Shown: positions 1 to 7,761 of the stretch, in pieces
Position numbering within the stretch: position 1 is the stretch's first letter
Layout: every line of letters begins with the position of its first letter
NCBI GenBank assembly: GCA_934725085.1
Contig: CAKVAL010000001.1
Location: 62,001-126,000 of the forward strand
Length of the DNA: 64,000 bases
Reading direction: 5' to 3'
DNA from: an uncultured Erysipelotrichaceae bacterium
GTDB taxonomy: Bacteria > Bacillota_I > Bacilli_A > Erysipelotrichales > Erysipelotrichaceae
Translations under genes and position numbers: made by a program
The notes under the pieces: generated by a model
Database searches by the model: none
What the model saw: only the letters and a program-made list of their open reading frames with translations
What the model was told of the DNA's origin: nothing

Positions 1-63
1 CAAACATTTATTCCATTGTTTAGTCTGTGTTTTTTCGTTATTTATATATTTAATAGTTATTAA

Positions 64-90
64 AAGGCACATTTTAATAATTTGTGCCTT
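64..90. terminator. Inverted repeat downstream of the broken AlbA_2 gene
   Basis: Eight-base perfect arms (AAGGCACA at 64-71, TGTGCCTT at 83-90) with an 11-nt loop lie 56 bp beyond the stop of the leftward gene. The T-rich stretch is clearer on the plus side (91-110) than on the minus side, so it may end transcription from either direction. Only the inverted repeat is certain. Confidence 0.35.
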
Positions 91-145
91 AGTTATTATT
101 TTTTATTTATTATATTCATTTAGCGATCGTATATTTATAAAACAT

Positions 146-1732
146 TTAACATATATAATAACCACCCTCTTTTTTTGTCCCGGCATATTTTATTAAAGCT
201 TTCTTTCTTAGAGCTTTTATAGCATTATCTACTGTGCTATCCTTTAAGCCGCAAATATTTCTTATTGCAGGTAATCTTAATCCTGGGTTCCTTGCAATAG
301 CCTCATATACCATCTTTTGAATTTTTGGTAACTTCTTAGGGTCATATGAAACCTCTATATTTGTTGAAGTTTGAATTGTGCCATTCATTTGTTCCACAAA
401 CTCCTTATTTGCCCAAATAGTAGCTGAAGTAAAATCTCTCTCATCACCATTAGAATCATATTCAATGACTGGATTACCATTCTCTAATAGAGTGTTTTTA
501 ATATCTTCTAACCCTGTACCTTCTTTTTCTATGAATCCAAGTAAGAATAGCGGTTCTTTTAATTCATTATTAATATAATCTTTAGCACGAACTCTTGGCT
601 TTTCATTTAGATCTTTTATAGTAGTTGGTAAAAGAGGTCTATTATAGTTAGTAAAGCAAACATCCTTGGGTGTAACATAAATCTCTACTGGGCGGTATAA
701 ATCGTAACGTTTATGGAATATCGCATTGGCAGCAGCCTCACGAAGCGCTTTTTGAGGATAATTTTTTAGTTTTTTATTAAGCCATCCAGGTTTAGTAAAA
801 CTTTCTTGGATGACAAAAGTATCAAAAATATCCCATACTTTTTGGATTTGTACCCAAACTGGACCATAAAAATCATATGGTTTTCTTACTTTCTCAACTC
901 CATTAAATGTTTCTATTAAAATATGAGTGTATGCATTTTCAATGTACTTCTCAGGATTTAATGAAAACATTAGGACCCCATAGTTTGTTGCCCTTCTTTT
1001 TCCATCTTTAAGATGAGAACTTAATGCGTTAAGTCTTTCTGCAAGTTCAACTCTATCTAACTTCTGAAACGATGGATTCTTACCTGTTCTAATACAATAT
1101 TCTTGCATTATCGCAAGATTTAAATCATCCTCAGTAGCTGTATCATTCACATCAGATAAAAAACTATATTTACAGAATTTTCTTTTAAGTGCATCGATTT
1201 GGATATAATTAGCCTTTATTGAGTCTCTTTCAACTCTAATATAAGCAGTTGCCTCTATTTTTACCTCATCTTTTCTCTTATTTTCTTCTAATTTTCGCTT
1301 AATATACTTAATTCCTCTATCGGTTATCTCACAATAATCATCACCTTCGTATACAACAACTAGAATATAGTGTTTATCACCGTATATACAATCTAAATAA
1401 TCTATTTTTGGCTTGATAGTTAGATGTCCGTCATTAACTAATTCTTTTAACTGATTAATCGTTGTTTCAATTTTAGCTTCAGGAATTCCGATGATTGGTT
1501 TAATTGGAATCGCTTTATCGCCGGTTTCTTTGTTATTTTCTTCTTCAACTCCAATAAAAATAAAACCATAATCGTTTTTATCAAAATTATTCGAAAACGC
1601 ACAAACTGTTTTTAAAATCGTTTGATATTGGACTATATCGAAGCTCTTTTTATATTAGATTGTACTACCTTCTATACTACCTTTTTCCAGCATATTATTC
1701 GCTGTTTGTTTAATTAATTTCTTATCTATCAT
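146..1732 (-). pseudogene. AlbA_2 / HATPase_c_4-type ATP-binding regulator, interrupted by one stop codon
   Basis: Read from ATG at 1732, the frame runs 529 codons to 146 with a single in-frame TAA at 1657-1655 (codon 26). Before and after the stop the protein is continuous: an N-terminal AlbA_2-like region (residues about 15-180; the motif reads ...GSTI-stop-YKKSF where relatives have E-Y/F-K), then an ATP-binding-like half with ALREAAANAIFHKRY and GFIEKEGTGLEDI, and a C-terminal winged-helix-like end. The stop therefore sits at the conserved Glu, consistent with GAA changed to TAA. Downstream of it the longest re-start is GTG at 1150 (334 aa), which would lack the DNA-binding half. The intact relative at 24236-25684 in this window has the same architecture. 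A TATAAT box with a TGn extension (1742-1747) lies 9 nt before the ATG. A sequencing error or stop readthrough cannot be excluded. Confidence 0.8.
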
Positions 1733-1856
1733 AGTACCAATATTATACCAAAATAGCCCTATTTAAAGGGTTTTAGGAAGATAATGACTATCTTTTTCTT
1801 CTATTTGTTTCATAAAAATTTTTCATTTAAAAATCCTAGATTCTACACCTAGAATT

Positions 1857-2300
1857 CTATCTCTTTTTCTTAAAGAAGCCCTTTAATAAGGCTATATATT
1901 CTTTATTCTCTACAAATTCACTATCTGGATAATGATTAATATTTCTAATTTGTTTTATATCAAAATTGCTACCAAAGCTACCACCCTTTGGATCTTTAGC
2001 TGCATAATATACTTTTTTAATTCTAGAATTAACAATAGCACCACCACACATAAGACATGGTTCAAGTGTTACATACATTTCACAATCATCTAAATGCCAA
2101 TTATTTAACTTTTTAGATGCTTTCTTGATACATTCTACCTCACTATGAGCTGTCGCATCCTTTTTAGTTACTTTTTTGTTATGAGCCTTTGCAAGTACCT
2201 TATCATCTTTTACAATCACACAACCAACAGGAACCTCATCTTCCGATGCGGCTTTAATTGCTTCTTTAATCGCTAAATCCATAAATTTTTGATCGTACAT
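1857..2300 (-). CDS. tadA: tRNA-specific adenosine deaminase TadA
   Basis: A 147-aa cytidine/deoxycytidylate-deaminase-fold protein that converts A34 to inosine in tRNA-Arg(ACG). The zinc/catalytic motifs are visible: AHSEV (canonical HAE, here HSE with the catalytic Glu kept) and TLEPCLMCGGAIV supplying the two zinc cysteines, followed by the family's DPKGGSFGS stretch. The C-terminus is basic (GFFKKKR), as usual for tRNA binding. I place the start at ATG 2300: a longer frame opens at GTG 2324, but that codon lies inside the SRP RNA (2319-2390), so it cannot be the real start. There is no clear Shine-Dalgarno sequence. The neighbouring SRP RNA matches the Bacillus order tadA-scr. Confidence 0.93.
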   Translation of the reverse strand: MYDQKFMDLAIKEAIKAASEDEVPVGCVIVKDDKVLAKAHNKKVTKKDATAHSEVECIKKASKKLNNWHLDDCEMYVTLEPCLMCGGAIVNSRIKKVYYAAKDPKGGSFGSNFDIKQIRNINHYPDSEFVENKEYIALLKGFFKKKR

Positions 2301-2318
2301 AATTTTAATAAATAAAAA

Positions 2319-2390
2319 GCGCACACAGATAGAGGTACGTATGGCTGCTACATTCCTGTCCTGACCAAGTTAGTGCATAACTGTTGCGCA
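2319..2390 (-). ncRNA. ffs: Signal recognition particle RNA, small bacterial type (4.5S/scRNA)
   Basis: On the minus strand the sequence holds the hallmark domain IV: GGTCAGG, a short ACA/TGT stem closing a GGAA tetraloop, then AGCAGCC, which is the Ffh-binding asymmetric loop. The ends pair: GCGCAACAG at the 5' side (2389-2381) with CTGTGTGCGC at the 3' side (2328-2319), one bulged G. A T-rich run follows the 3' end (2318-2307) and can act as terminator with the end stem. Length about 72 nt, no Alu domain, so it is the E. coli/Mycoplasma-like short class rather than the long Bacillus form. Exact ends are uncertain by a few bases. It scaffolds Ffh for co-translational membrane targeting. Confidence 0.9.
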
Positions 2391-2404
2391 AATAAGATTA
2401 TATA

Positions 2405-3070
2405 TTATTTTTTAAGAATTTGATAGTCAAAATCAGTGAAATCATAAATCTCTTGCTTAATAACAGGGCTATCTAGATGTCTATAGTTATAATGATTGAT
2501 TCTAATAAGATTTTCAATAGCTGCATCAATGGCGCTTTGACAACTTCCACATGAATCATCAAAAGCGATGATATCTTTCGGATTTGACTTAGATTTTCTT
2601 ATTGCATCCAAATAAATATCCTTTTTATTAGTATTAACGCCATCATCATAGGCAACATGGTCTAATGAAATCCATTTAGACATACCACAATAATCTAAAT
2701 AGAAGTCTACATTATATTTAATTGATGCAGTGGCCAAATAAATATCATAGTTATTATCTTTTAAATAATCTAATAGTTCCTTTGCACCAGGTGCTAATTC
2801 ATTTCTATTCTTTTGTTTAGCTAGAGTTTGATATAACTCTTCTTTTTTATGTGCATACTTATCTAATGTAGCTTGATCAACTTGCTTACCTACCCTATTA
2901 AAGAATCTATTTATATTAGTATCATCCTTAGTTGCTAGTATTTGTTCAATTTGTTCAATAAAATCATTGCTATGACCAATAATTTCTTCATATATTACTT
3001 TCCAAGCTTCAATATTTAAATCTTGGTCAAAATATAGAGTGCCATTAAAATCAAATATTACTGTATTCAT
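2405..3070 (-). CDS. HAD-superfamily hydrolase, beta-phosphoglucomutase/phosphatase-like
   Basis: A 221-aa haloacid-dehalogenase fold protein. Motif I near the N-terminus reads FDFNGTL, so the second (general acid/base) Asp of DxD is Asn here; motif II is the Ser/Thr in LATAS (about residue 117), motif III a Lys in the following segment, and motif IV IIAFDDS. The loss of the second motif-I Asp would be expected to reduce or alter phosphatase turnover and is worth noting. Start ATG 3070 has a good AGGAG 6 nt upstream. A parS palindrome lies just before that RBS. Substrate unknown. Confidence 0.8.
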   Translation of the reverse strand: MNTVIFDFNGTLYFDQDLNIEAWKVIYEEIIGHSNDFIEQIEQILATKDDTNINRFFNRVGKQVDQATLDKYAHKKEELYQTLAKQKNRNELAPGAKELLDYLKDNNYDIYLATASIKYNVDFYLDYCGMSKWISLDHVAYDDGVNTNKKDIYLDAIRKSKSNPKDIIAFDDSCGSCQSAIDAAIENLIRINHYNYRHLDSPVIKQEIYDFTDFDYQILKK

Positions 3071-3082
3071 GAGTTTCTCCTA

Positions 3083-3098
3083 TGTTCCACGTGGAACA
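3083..3098. promoter_or_regulatory. parS chromosome-partition site 1
   Basis: Perfect 16-bp palindrome TGTTCCACGTGGAACA, a close variant of the Spo0J/ParB target (TGTTNCACGTGAAACA type) that nucleates ParB spreading and SMC loading near origins. It lies about 10 kb from the DnaA-box region, between the HAD gene's RBS and serS. No parB gene is in this window. Confidence 0.9.
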
Positions 3099-3140
3099 TC
3101 TAAATTATATAGTAAGTATTACCTAACTTAATATTAGAAG

Positions 3141-3170
3141 AAAAAAAGAATGTTCCACGTGGAACATTCT
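3141..3170 (-). terminator. serS intrinsic terminator containing parS site 2
   Basis: The same 16-bp parS palindrome recurs at 3151-3166 and its dyad extends to arms 3147-3156 and 3161-3170 around an ACGT loop. Read on the minus strand this is a 10-bp hairpin followed directly by six T residues (3146-3141), 9 nt past the serS stop. The element therefore looks like both a ParB site and a rho-independent terminator. Confidence 0.85.
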
Positions 3171-3178
3171 CTAATAAA

Positions 3179-4465
3179 CTATTTCTTAGGGCTAATCTTT
3201 TCCATACCACCCATATAAGGTTGTAAAGCCTTAGGGATGTTAATAGAACCATCTTCATTTAAGTTGTTCTCTAAGAATGCGATTAACATTCTAGGAGGAG
3301 CAACAACTGTATTGTTCAATGTATGAGCAAAGTAGTTGCCCTTCTCACCTTTGATTCTAATCTTCAATCTACGTGCTTGAGCATCGCCTAGATTTGAACA
3401 AGAACCAACTTCGAAGTATTTCTTTTGACGAGGAGACCAAGCCTCAACATCACAAGACTTAACCTTTAAATCAGCTAAGTCACCAGTACAACATTCAAGT
3501 GTTCTTACTGGGATATCCATACTTAAGAAGAAATCTACTGAATTCTTCCACATTTCATTGTAGTAGTTCATAGAATCTTCTGGCTTACATACAACAATCA
3601 TTTCTTGTTTCTCAAATTGGTGAATACGGTAAACGCCTCTTTCTTCAATACCATGAGCACCTACTTCTTTTCTAAAACATGGAGAATAAGAAGTAAGCTT
3701 TTGAGGAAGTTCATCTTCATCAATAATGGTATCAATGAACTTACCAATCATTGAGTGTTCACTTGTACCGATTAGATATAAATCTTCACCCTCAATCTTA
3801 TACATCATGTTTTCCATTTCAGAGAAAGACATAACGCCAGTAACCACATCACTTCTAATCATGAAAGGTGGAATGTAATATGTATAACCTCTATTAATCA
3901 TGAAGTCTCTAGCATAAGATAAAATTGAAGAATGTAATCTAGCAATATCACCCTTTAAATAATAGAAACCATTACCACTTGTTTTTCTAGCTGAATCCAA
4001 ATCGATACCATCTAGTTTTTCCATAATATCCACGTGATATGGGATTTCAAAATCAAATTCTCTCTTTGTGCCAAATTGTTCAATTTCAACATTTTCAGAA
4101 TCATCCTTACCTACTGGAACTGATGGATCTACGATATTAGGAATAACCATCATAATCTTTTTGATAGCTGCTTCTAATTCGATTTCCTTAACTTCAGATT
4201 CTTCAATTTCCTTGGCAATTTTAGCTACCTCGGCCTTAACTTCCTCAGCCTTTTCTTTTAAACCTTGCTTCATAAGTTGACCAATTTCCTTAGAGATAGT
4301 ATTTCTTCTTCCTCTTAATTCATCAGCTCTTACTCTTAAAGCACGATAGTCTTCATCTAGTTTCTTAACTTCATCAACTAGTTCTAATTTTTGATCCTGG
4401 AACTTTTTCTTAATATTTTCTTTTACTAGTTCTGGATTTTCACGGATAAGTTTAATATCAATCAT
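3179..4465 (-). CDS. serS: Seryl-tRNA synthetase
   Basis: A class II aminoacyl-tRNA synthetase of 428 aa that charges tRNA-Ser. The N-terminal long antiparallel coiled coil (about residues 30-110, Lys/Glu-rich) binds the tRNA variable arm. Class II motif 2 is seen in PCFRKEVGAHGIEERGVYRIHQFEKQE and motif 3 in the NTVVAPPRMLIAFLENN segment. The frame is open further upstream to 4513, but ATG 4465 begins the canonical MIDIKLIRENPE N-terminus and follows AGGAGG by 5 nt, and the upstream extension is T-box leader sequence. Expression is controlled by that T-box. It ends just before the parS-bearing terminator. Confidence 0.97.
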   Translation of the reverse strand: MIDIKLIRENPELVKENIKKKFQDQKLELVDEVKKLDEDYRALRVRADELRGRRNTISKEIGQLMKQGLKEKAEEVKAEVAKIAKEIEESEVKEIELEAAIKKIMMVIPNIVDPSVPVGKDDSENVEIEQFGTKREFDFEIPYHVDIMEKLDGIDLDSARKTSGNGFYYLKGDIARLHSSILSYARDFMINRGYTYYIPPFMIRSDVVTGVMSFSEMENMMYKIEGEDLYLIGTSEHSMIGKFIDTIIDEDELPQKLTSYSPCFRKEVGAHGIEERGVYRIHQFEKQEMIVVCKPEDSMNYYNEMWKNSVDFFLSMDIPVRTLECCTGDLADLKVKSCDVEAWSPRQKKYFEVGSCSNLGDAQARRLKIRIKGEKGNYFAHTLNNTVVAPPRMLIAFLENNLNEDGSINIPKALQPYMGGMEKISPKK

Positions 4466-4477
4466 AATGCCTCCTAA

Positions 4478-4667
4478 AAAAATAAAAAAGGTAGCACAAG
4501 GGTGCAGATGCACGGTACCACCTTACTTTTTAACTTAAACTCTTAACGCGAGCAACGTGATTGGTTAGATCAGCTTTAAGGTAGATTCATAGAAGCTTAT
4601 TAGTACCTTTCACCAGCGATACCTCTCTTATAAATAAGTATTTCTACTATATTCCTTAATTAACGCT
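4478..4667 (-). promoter_or_regulatory. T-box riboswitch leader of serS
   Basis: The minus-strand leader carries the T-box signature AGGTGGTACCGTGC (about 4524-4511) whose bases pair either into an antiterminator or with GTGCTACCTT (4496-4487), which forms a terminator followed by a T run. Upstream are stem I features: AGAGAGG, GCTGGTGAAAGG (distal loop region) and a likely specifier TCT (4585-4583, in TGAATCTAC), a serine codon. Uncharged tRNA-Ser would favour antitermination. A promoter with TTGATA (4703-4698) and TATTAT (4679-4674), spacing 18, overlaps the end of the preceding ECF gene. The specifier assignment is less certain than the T-box itself. Confidence 0.93.
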
Positions 4668-4686
4668 AATCTAATAATAACACAAA

Positions 4687-5226
4687 TTATTTTTGTCTAT
4701 CAATGATTCTTAATAGTCCTGGTGCTAATAAGACATCAATTAGTAACTCAATCATAAAGTTTACTGTTACAAACAATGCGATCAATGTAACAAACGCACC
4801 ATCGAAGAATGCGATGATAGTGAATGCTAGTGTACCAGTATTGACAATAGGTGCAACAGCACTTGCTAAAAGAATTGCAGCTAAACTATTCTTGCTAGAC
4901 ATCTTTTCATATACTAAAGCAGAAAAGAAACCAGCTAAAGTACCTTTTAAAACACATGCAGTAACAGTAGTTAATGGCTTAGCAGCCAACATAGCAGCAC
5001 CACTTGGATCAGCACCGGTAATAACCATTAGCGCAACAACAACACCAAAGGCTGTACCTAAAATAGCACCAACCTTAGGACCATAGATAGCGCCACCTAC
5101 GATAATTGGTACTAAAGTCAAAGTGATTGGGAAACCACCAAAATTAATAAAAGTCGCAATAATTTGTAAAACTACAACTAGACCTACAAACATTGAAATC
5201 GTAGTAATTCTTTTTGTATCTTTCAT
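4687..5226 (-). CDS. ECF transporter S component (vitamin/cofactor uptake)
   Basis: A 179-aa integral membrane protein with about five to six hydrophobic segments. The pattern FPITLTLVPIIVGGAIYGPKVG near residues 30-55 is typical of energy-coupling-factor substrate-binding (S) subunits of the PdxU/PanT/ThiT-like group, which dock to a shared EcfAAT module encoded elsewhere. The substrate cannot be told from sequence. ATG 5226 is preferred over the GTG at 5238 because a GGGGG Shine-Dalgarno-like run sits about 7 nt before it. A TATAAT box (5265-5260) lies between gyrA and this gene, so it may have its own promoter in addition to readthrough. Confidence 0.82.
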   Translation of the reverse strand: MKDTKRITTISMFVGLVVVLQIIATFINFGGFPITLTLVPIIVGGAIYGPKVGAILGTAFGVVVALMVITGADPSGAAMLAAKPLTTVTACVLKGTLAGFFSALVYEKMSSKNSLAAILLASAVAPIVNTGTLAFTIIAFFDGAFVTLIALFVTVNFMIELLIDVLLAPGLLRIIDRQK

Positions 5227-5265
5227 ATATACCCCCACATGCTTAATGCAATCTTATCCATTATA

Positions 5266-5295
5266 CATAAAAGAAGAGGATTATTCACCCTCTTC
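5266..5295 (-). terminator. gyrA intrinsic terminator overlapping the stop codon
   Basis: On the minus strand GAAGAGG (5295-5289) pairs perfectly with CCTCTTC (5279-5273) over a 9-nt loop that contains the gyrA stop, followed by TTTT. The T run is short, so partial readthrough into the ECF gene is likely. Confidence 0.55.
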
Positions 5296-7752
5296 CTCAC
5301 TCTCTTCATCTTGATGATCCATCAAAGTAACCGTCTTAACATAAGTATTTTCTTCAGGCTTAATCAAACGAACACCCTTAGTAACTCTACCTAAAGTAGA
5401 AACATTAGATAATGAGATTCTAATGATGACACCATCATTTCTCATAATCAAAGCATCCTCATCACCATTAACAGCCTTAAGTGCTACAAGCTCACCATTA
5501 GACTCATTAATATTAATAGTCTTAACGCCCTTAGCACCCCTACTTGTGATACGATACTCTTCAACTGGAGTCTTCTTACCATAACCATACTTAGAAACTA
5601 CTAAGATTTGGGCACCTTCTTTAGAAGTACATGCACCAATTACAGTAGAGCCATCAACATTCATGCCCCTAACACCACTGGCATTTCTACCCATAGCACG
5701 AACACCTCTTTCATCAAAACGAACTGCCTTACCATTAGAAGCCGCAATAATAATTTCCTCATCACCAAGAGTTGGCTTAACAGTAACTAATTCATCATCC
5801 TCTTTCATCGTAATCGCAATCTTACCAGATTGTCTAATAGATTCAAACTCCTTAGCCTCTACCCTCTTACATAAACCATTCTTAGTCACAAAGAACAAGT
5901 AACCCTTAATCTCCCATTCTCTATTAATAGGAACTAAGGCTGTAACCTTCTCATCTTTTTCAATATTAATGATATTAATTACTGGAATACCTTTACCATT
6001 TCTACTTGATTCAGGAATCTTATAACCCTTAACACGATACACCTTACCCTTATTAGTAAATAATAATAAGTGATCATGAGTAGACATAGTAATATTTTGA
6101 TCAATAATATCATCTTCATTTAACGTCATACCCTTAATACCACGACCCCCTCTATTTTGAGTCTTATAAGTATTAACAGGAAGACGCTTAATATAACCAT
6201 TACCTGATAATGAAATAATTACATCTTCAACTGAAATTAAATCTTCATCATCAACATCAATTTCACCATCAATAATCTCAGTACGACGAGGATCATTATA
6301 TTTATCCTTGATAGCAGTTAATTCATTCTTAATAATCTCAAGAACTCTAGAATGATTAGCTAAGATATCCTTTAAATCAATGATTTCCTTATATAATTCA
6401 TCTAACTCAGCACAAATTTTCTCATAAGATAAACCTGATAATCTTCTTAACTGCATTGAAAGAATAGCTTCACCTTGCTTATCATCGATACCAAATTCAT
6501 CATTAAACTTAGCAAGAATCTCTTCGTCAGTTCTAGAAGTCTTAATAATTTCAACAATTCTATCAATATTATCAAGTGCAATCTTTAAACCTTCTAAGAT
6601 ATGAGCTCTCTTTTCATCCTCTCTTAAATCATATGCTGTTCTTCTTTTAATGACATCAATTTGATGATCAACATATAAATTAATGATTTCTTTTAGTGAC
6701 AACAACATTGGTACATTATTAACCAAGACATTGTTGTTTACACCAAATGAAGATTGAACAGGAGTTAACTTATAAAGTTGATTCAAAACAACCTCAGCCT
6801 GAACATCTTTCTTAAGTTCAATTTCAATACGAATACCGTTTCTATCATTAGAAAGGTCCTTCATATCCGAAATACCCTCAATCACCTTTTCCTTAGCAAG
6901 TTCATGAATCTTATCATACATAACTTGTTTATTAACTAAATAAGGGATTTCCTTAATAACTAATTTATGTTTATTACCTGGTAAATCTTCAACCAAGACC
7001 TTAGATCTCATAATAATAGAACCCTTACCAGTCTCGTAAGCAGACTTAATACCACCTCTACCTACAATATAACCACCAGTTGGGAAGTCAGGTCCTGGAA
7101 TAATATTCATAAGATCAACAACCGAAATATCAGGATTTTCCATTACCGCAATGATGGCATCAATTGACTCACCTAAATTATGAGTAGGCATATTAGTAGC
7201 CATACCAACCGCAATACCCATAGAGCCATTAACTAATAAGTTAGGGAATCTACTTGGTAAAACAACTGGTTCCTTGTGTCTAGCGTCATAGTTATCACGC
7301 CAATCAATTGTCTCTTTCTTAATATCACTAACAAGCTCTAATGAAATCTTAGACATACGAGCTTCGGTATAACGCATAGCCGCAGCTCCATCACCATCCA
7401 ATGAACCAAAGTTACCATGACCATCAACTAGAGGATAGCGATAAGAGAAAGGCTGTGCCATACGAACCATCGTGTCATAAATTGCAGTATCACCATGAGG
7501 ATGATACTTACCCATAACTTCACCGACAATATTAGCTGACTTAACATGTTGCTTATCAGGAGTAAAACCAGCATCATACATAGCCCAAATAACTCTTCTA
7601 TGTACTGGCTTCATACCATCCTTAACATCAGGTAAGGCTCTATCGATGATAACTGACATTGAATAACTCAAGAAGTCTTCTCTCATTTCTGAAGAGATAT
7701 TAACTTCTTTCATGTTTCCATGATTGAAAAAACGATTATCTAATTCTTCCAT
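5281..7752 (-). CDS. gyrA: DNA gyrase subunit A
   Basis: 823 aa, normal length. The N-terminal winged-helix domain holds the catalytic tyrosine in AAAMRYTEARMS and the quinolone-determining stretch HPHGDTAIYDTMVRMAQ (Thr at the E. coli Ser83 position, Asp at 87). The coiled-coil gate follows (residues about 360-480), and the C-terminal beta-pinwheel contains a GyrA box variant, QNRGGRGIKGM, needed for DNA wrapping and negative supercoiling, which supports gyrase rather than topoisomerase IV. The end is an acidic tail (DHQDEESEEEGE). Start ATG 7752 follows AAGGAGG. It lies 9 bp after gyrB in one leftward operon from the origin. Confidence 0.98.
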   Translation of the reverse strand: MEELDNRFFNHGNMKEVNISSEMREDFLSYSMSVIIDRALPDVKDGMKPVHRRVIWAMYDAGFTPDKQHVKSANIVGEVMGKYHPHGDTAIYDTMVRMAQPFSYRYPLVDGHGNFGSLDGDGAAAMRYTEARMSKISLELVSDIKKETIDWRDNYDARHKEPVVLPSRFPNLLVNGSMGIAVGMATNMPTHNLGESIDAIIAVMENPDISVVDLMNIIPGPDFPTGGYIVGRGGIKSAYETGKGSIIMRSKVLVEDLPGNKHKLVIKEIPYLVNKQVMYDKIHELAKEKVIEGISDMKDLSNDRNGIRIEIELKKDVQAEVVLNQLYKLTPVQSSFGVNNNVLVNNVPMLLSLKEIINLYVDHQIDVIKRRTAYDLREDEKRAHILEGLKIALDNIDRIVEIIKTSRTDEEILAKFNDEFGIDDKQGEAILSMQLRRLSGLSYEKICAELDELYKEIIDLKDILANHSRVLEIIKNELTAIKDKYNDPRRTEIIDGEIDVDDEDLISVEDVIISLSGNGYIKRLPVNTYKTQNRGGRGIKGMTLNEDDIIDQNITMSTHDHLLLFTNKGKVYRVKGYKIPESSRNGKGIPVINIINIEKDEKVTALVPINREWEIKGYLFFVTKNGLCKRVEAKEFESIRQSGKIAITMKEDDELVTVKPTLGDEEIIIAASNGKAVRFDERGVRAMGRNASGVRGMNVDGSTVIGACTSKEGAQILVVSKYGYGKKTPVEEYRITSRGAKGVKTININESNGELVALKAVNGDEDALIMRNDGVIIRISLSNVSTLGRVTKGVRLIKPEENTYVKTVTLMDHQDEESEEEGE

Positions 7753-7761
7753 AAAGCCTCC

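Noticed and set aside
2154..2166. TadA inactive because HAE reads HSE
   Set aside because: The catalytic Glu and all zinc ligands are present; Ala to Ser is mild.
4466..4513. N-terminal extension of SerS
   Set aside because: It is T-box leader sequence; the ATG with AGGAGG at 4465 starts the canonical protein.
7054..7064. GyrA quinolone-resistance substitution
   Set aside because: Thr at the Ser83-equivalent (HPHGDT) is a small hydroxyl residue common among Gram-positives, not a known resistance change by itself.
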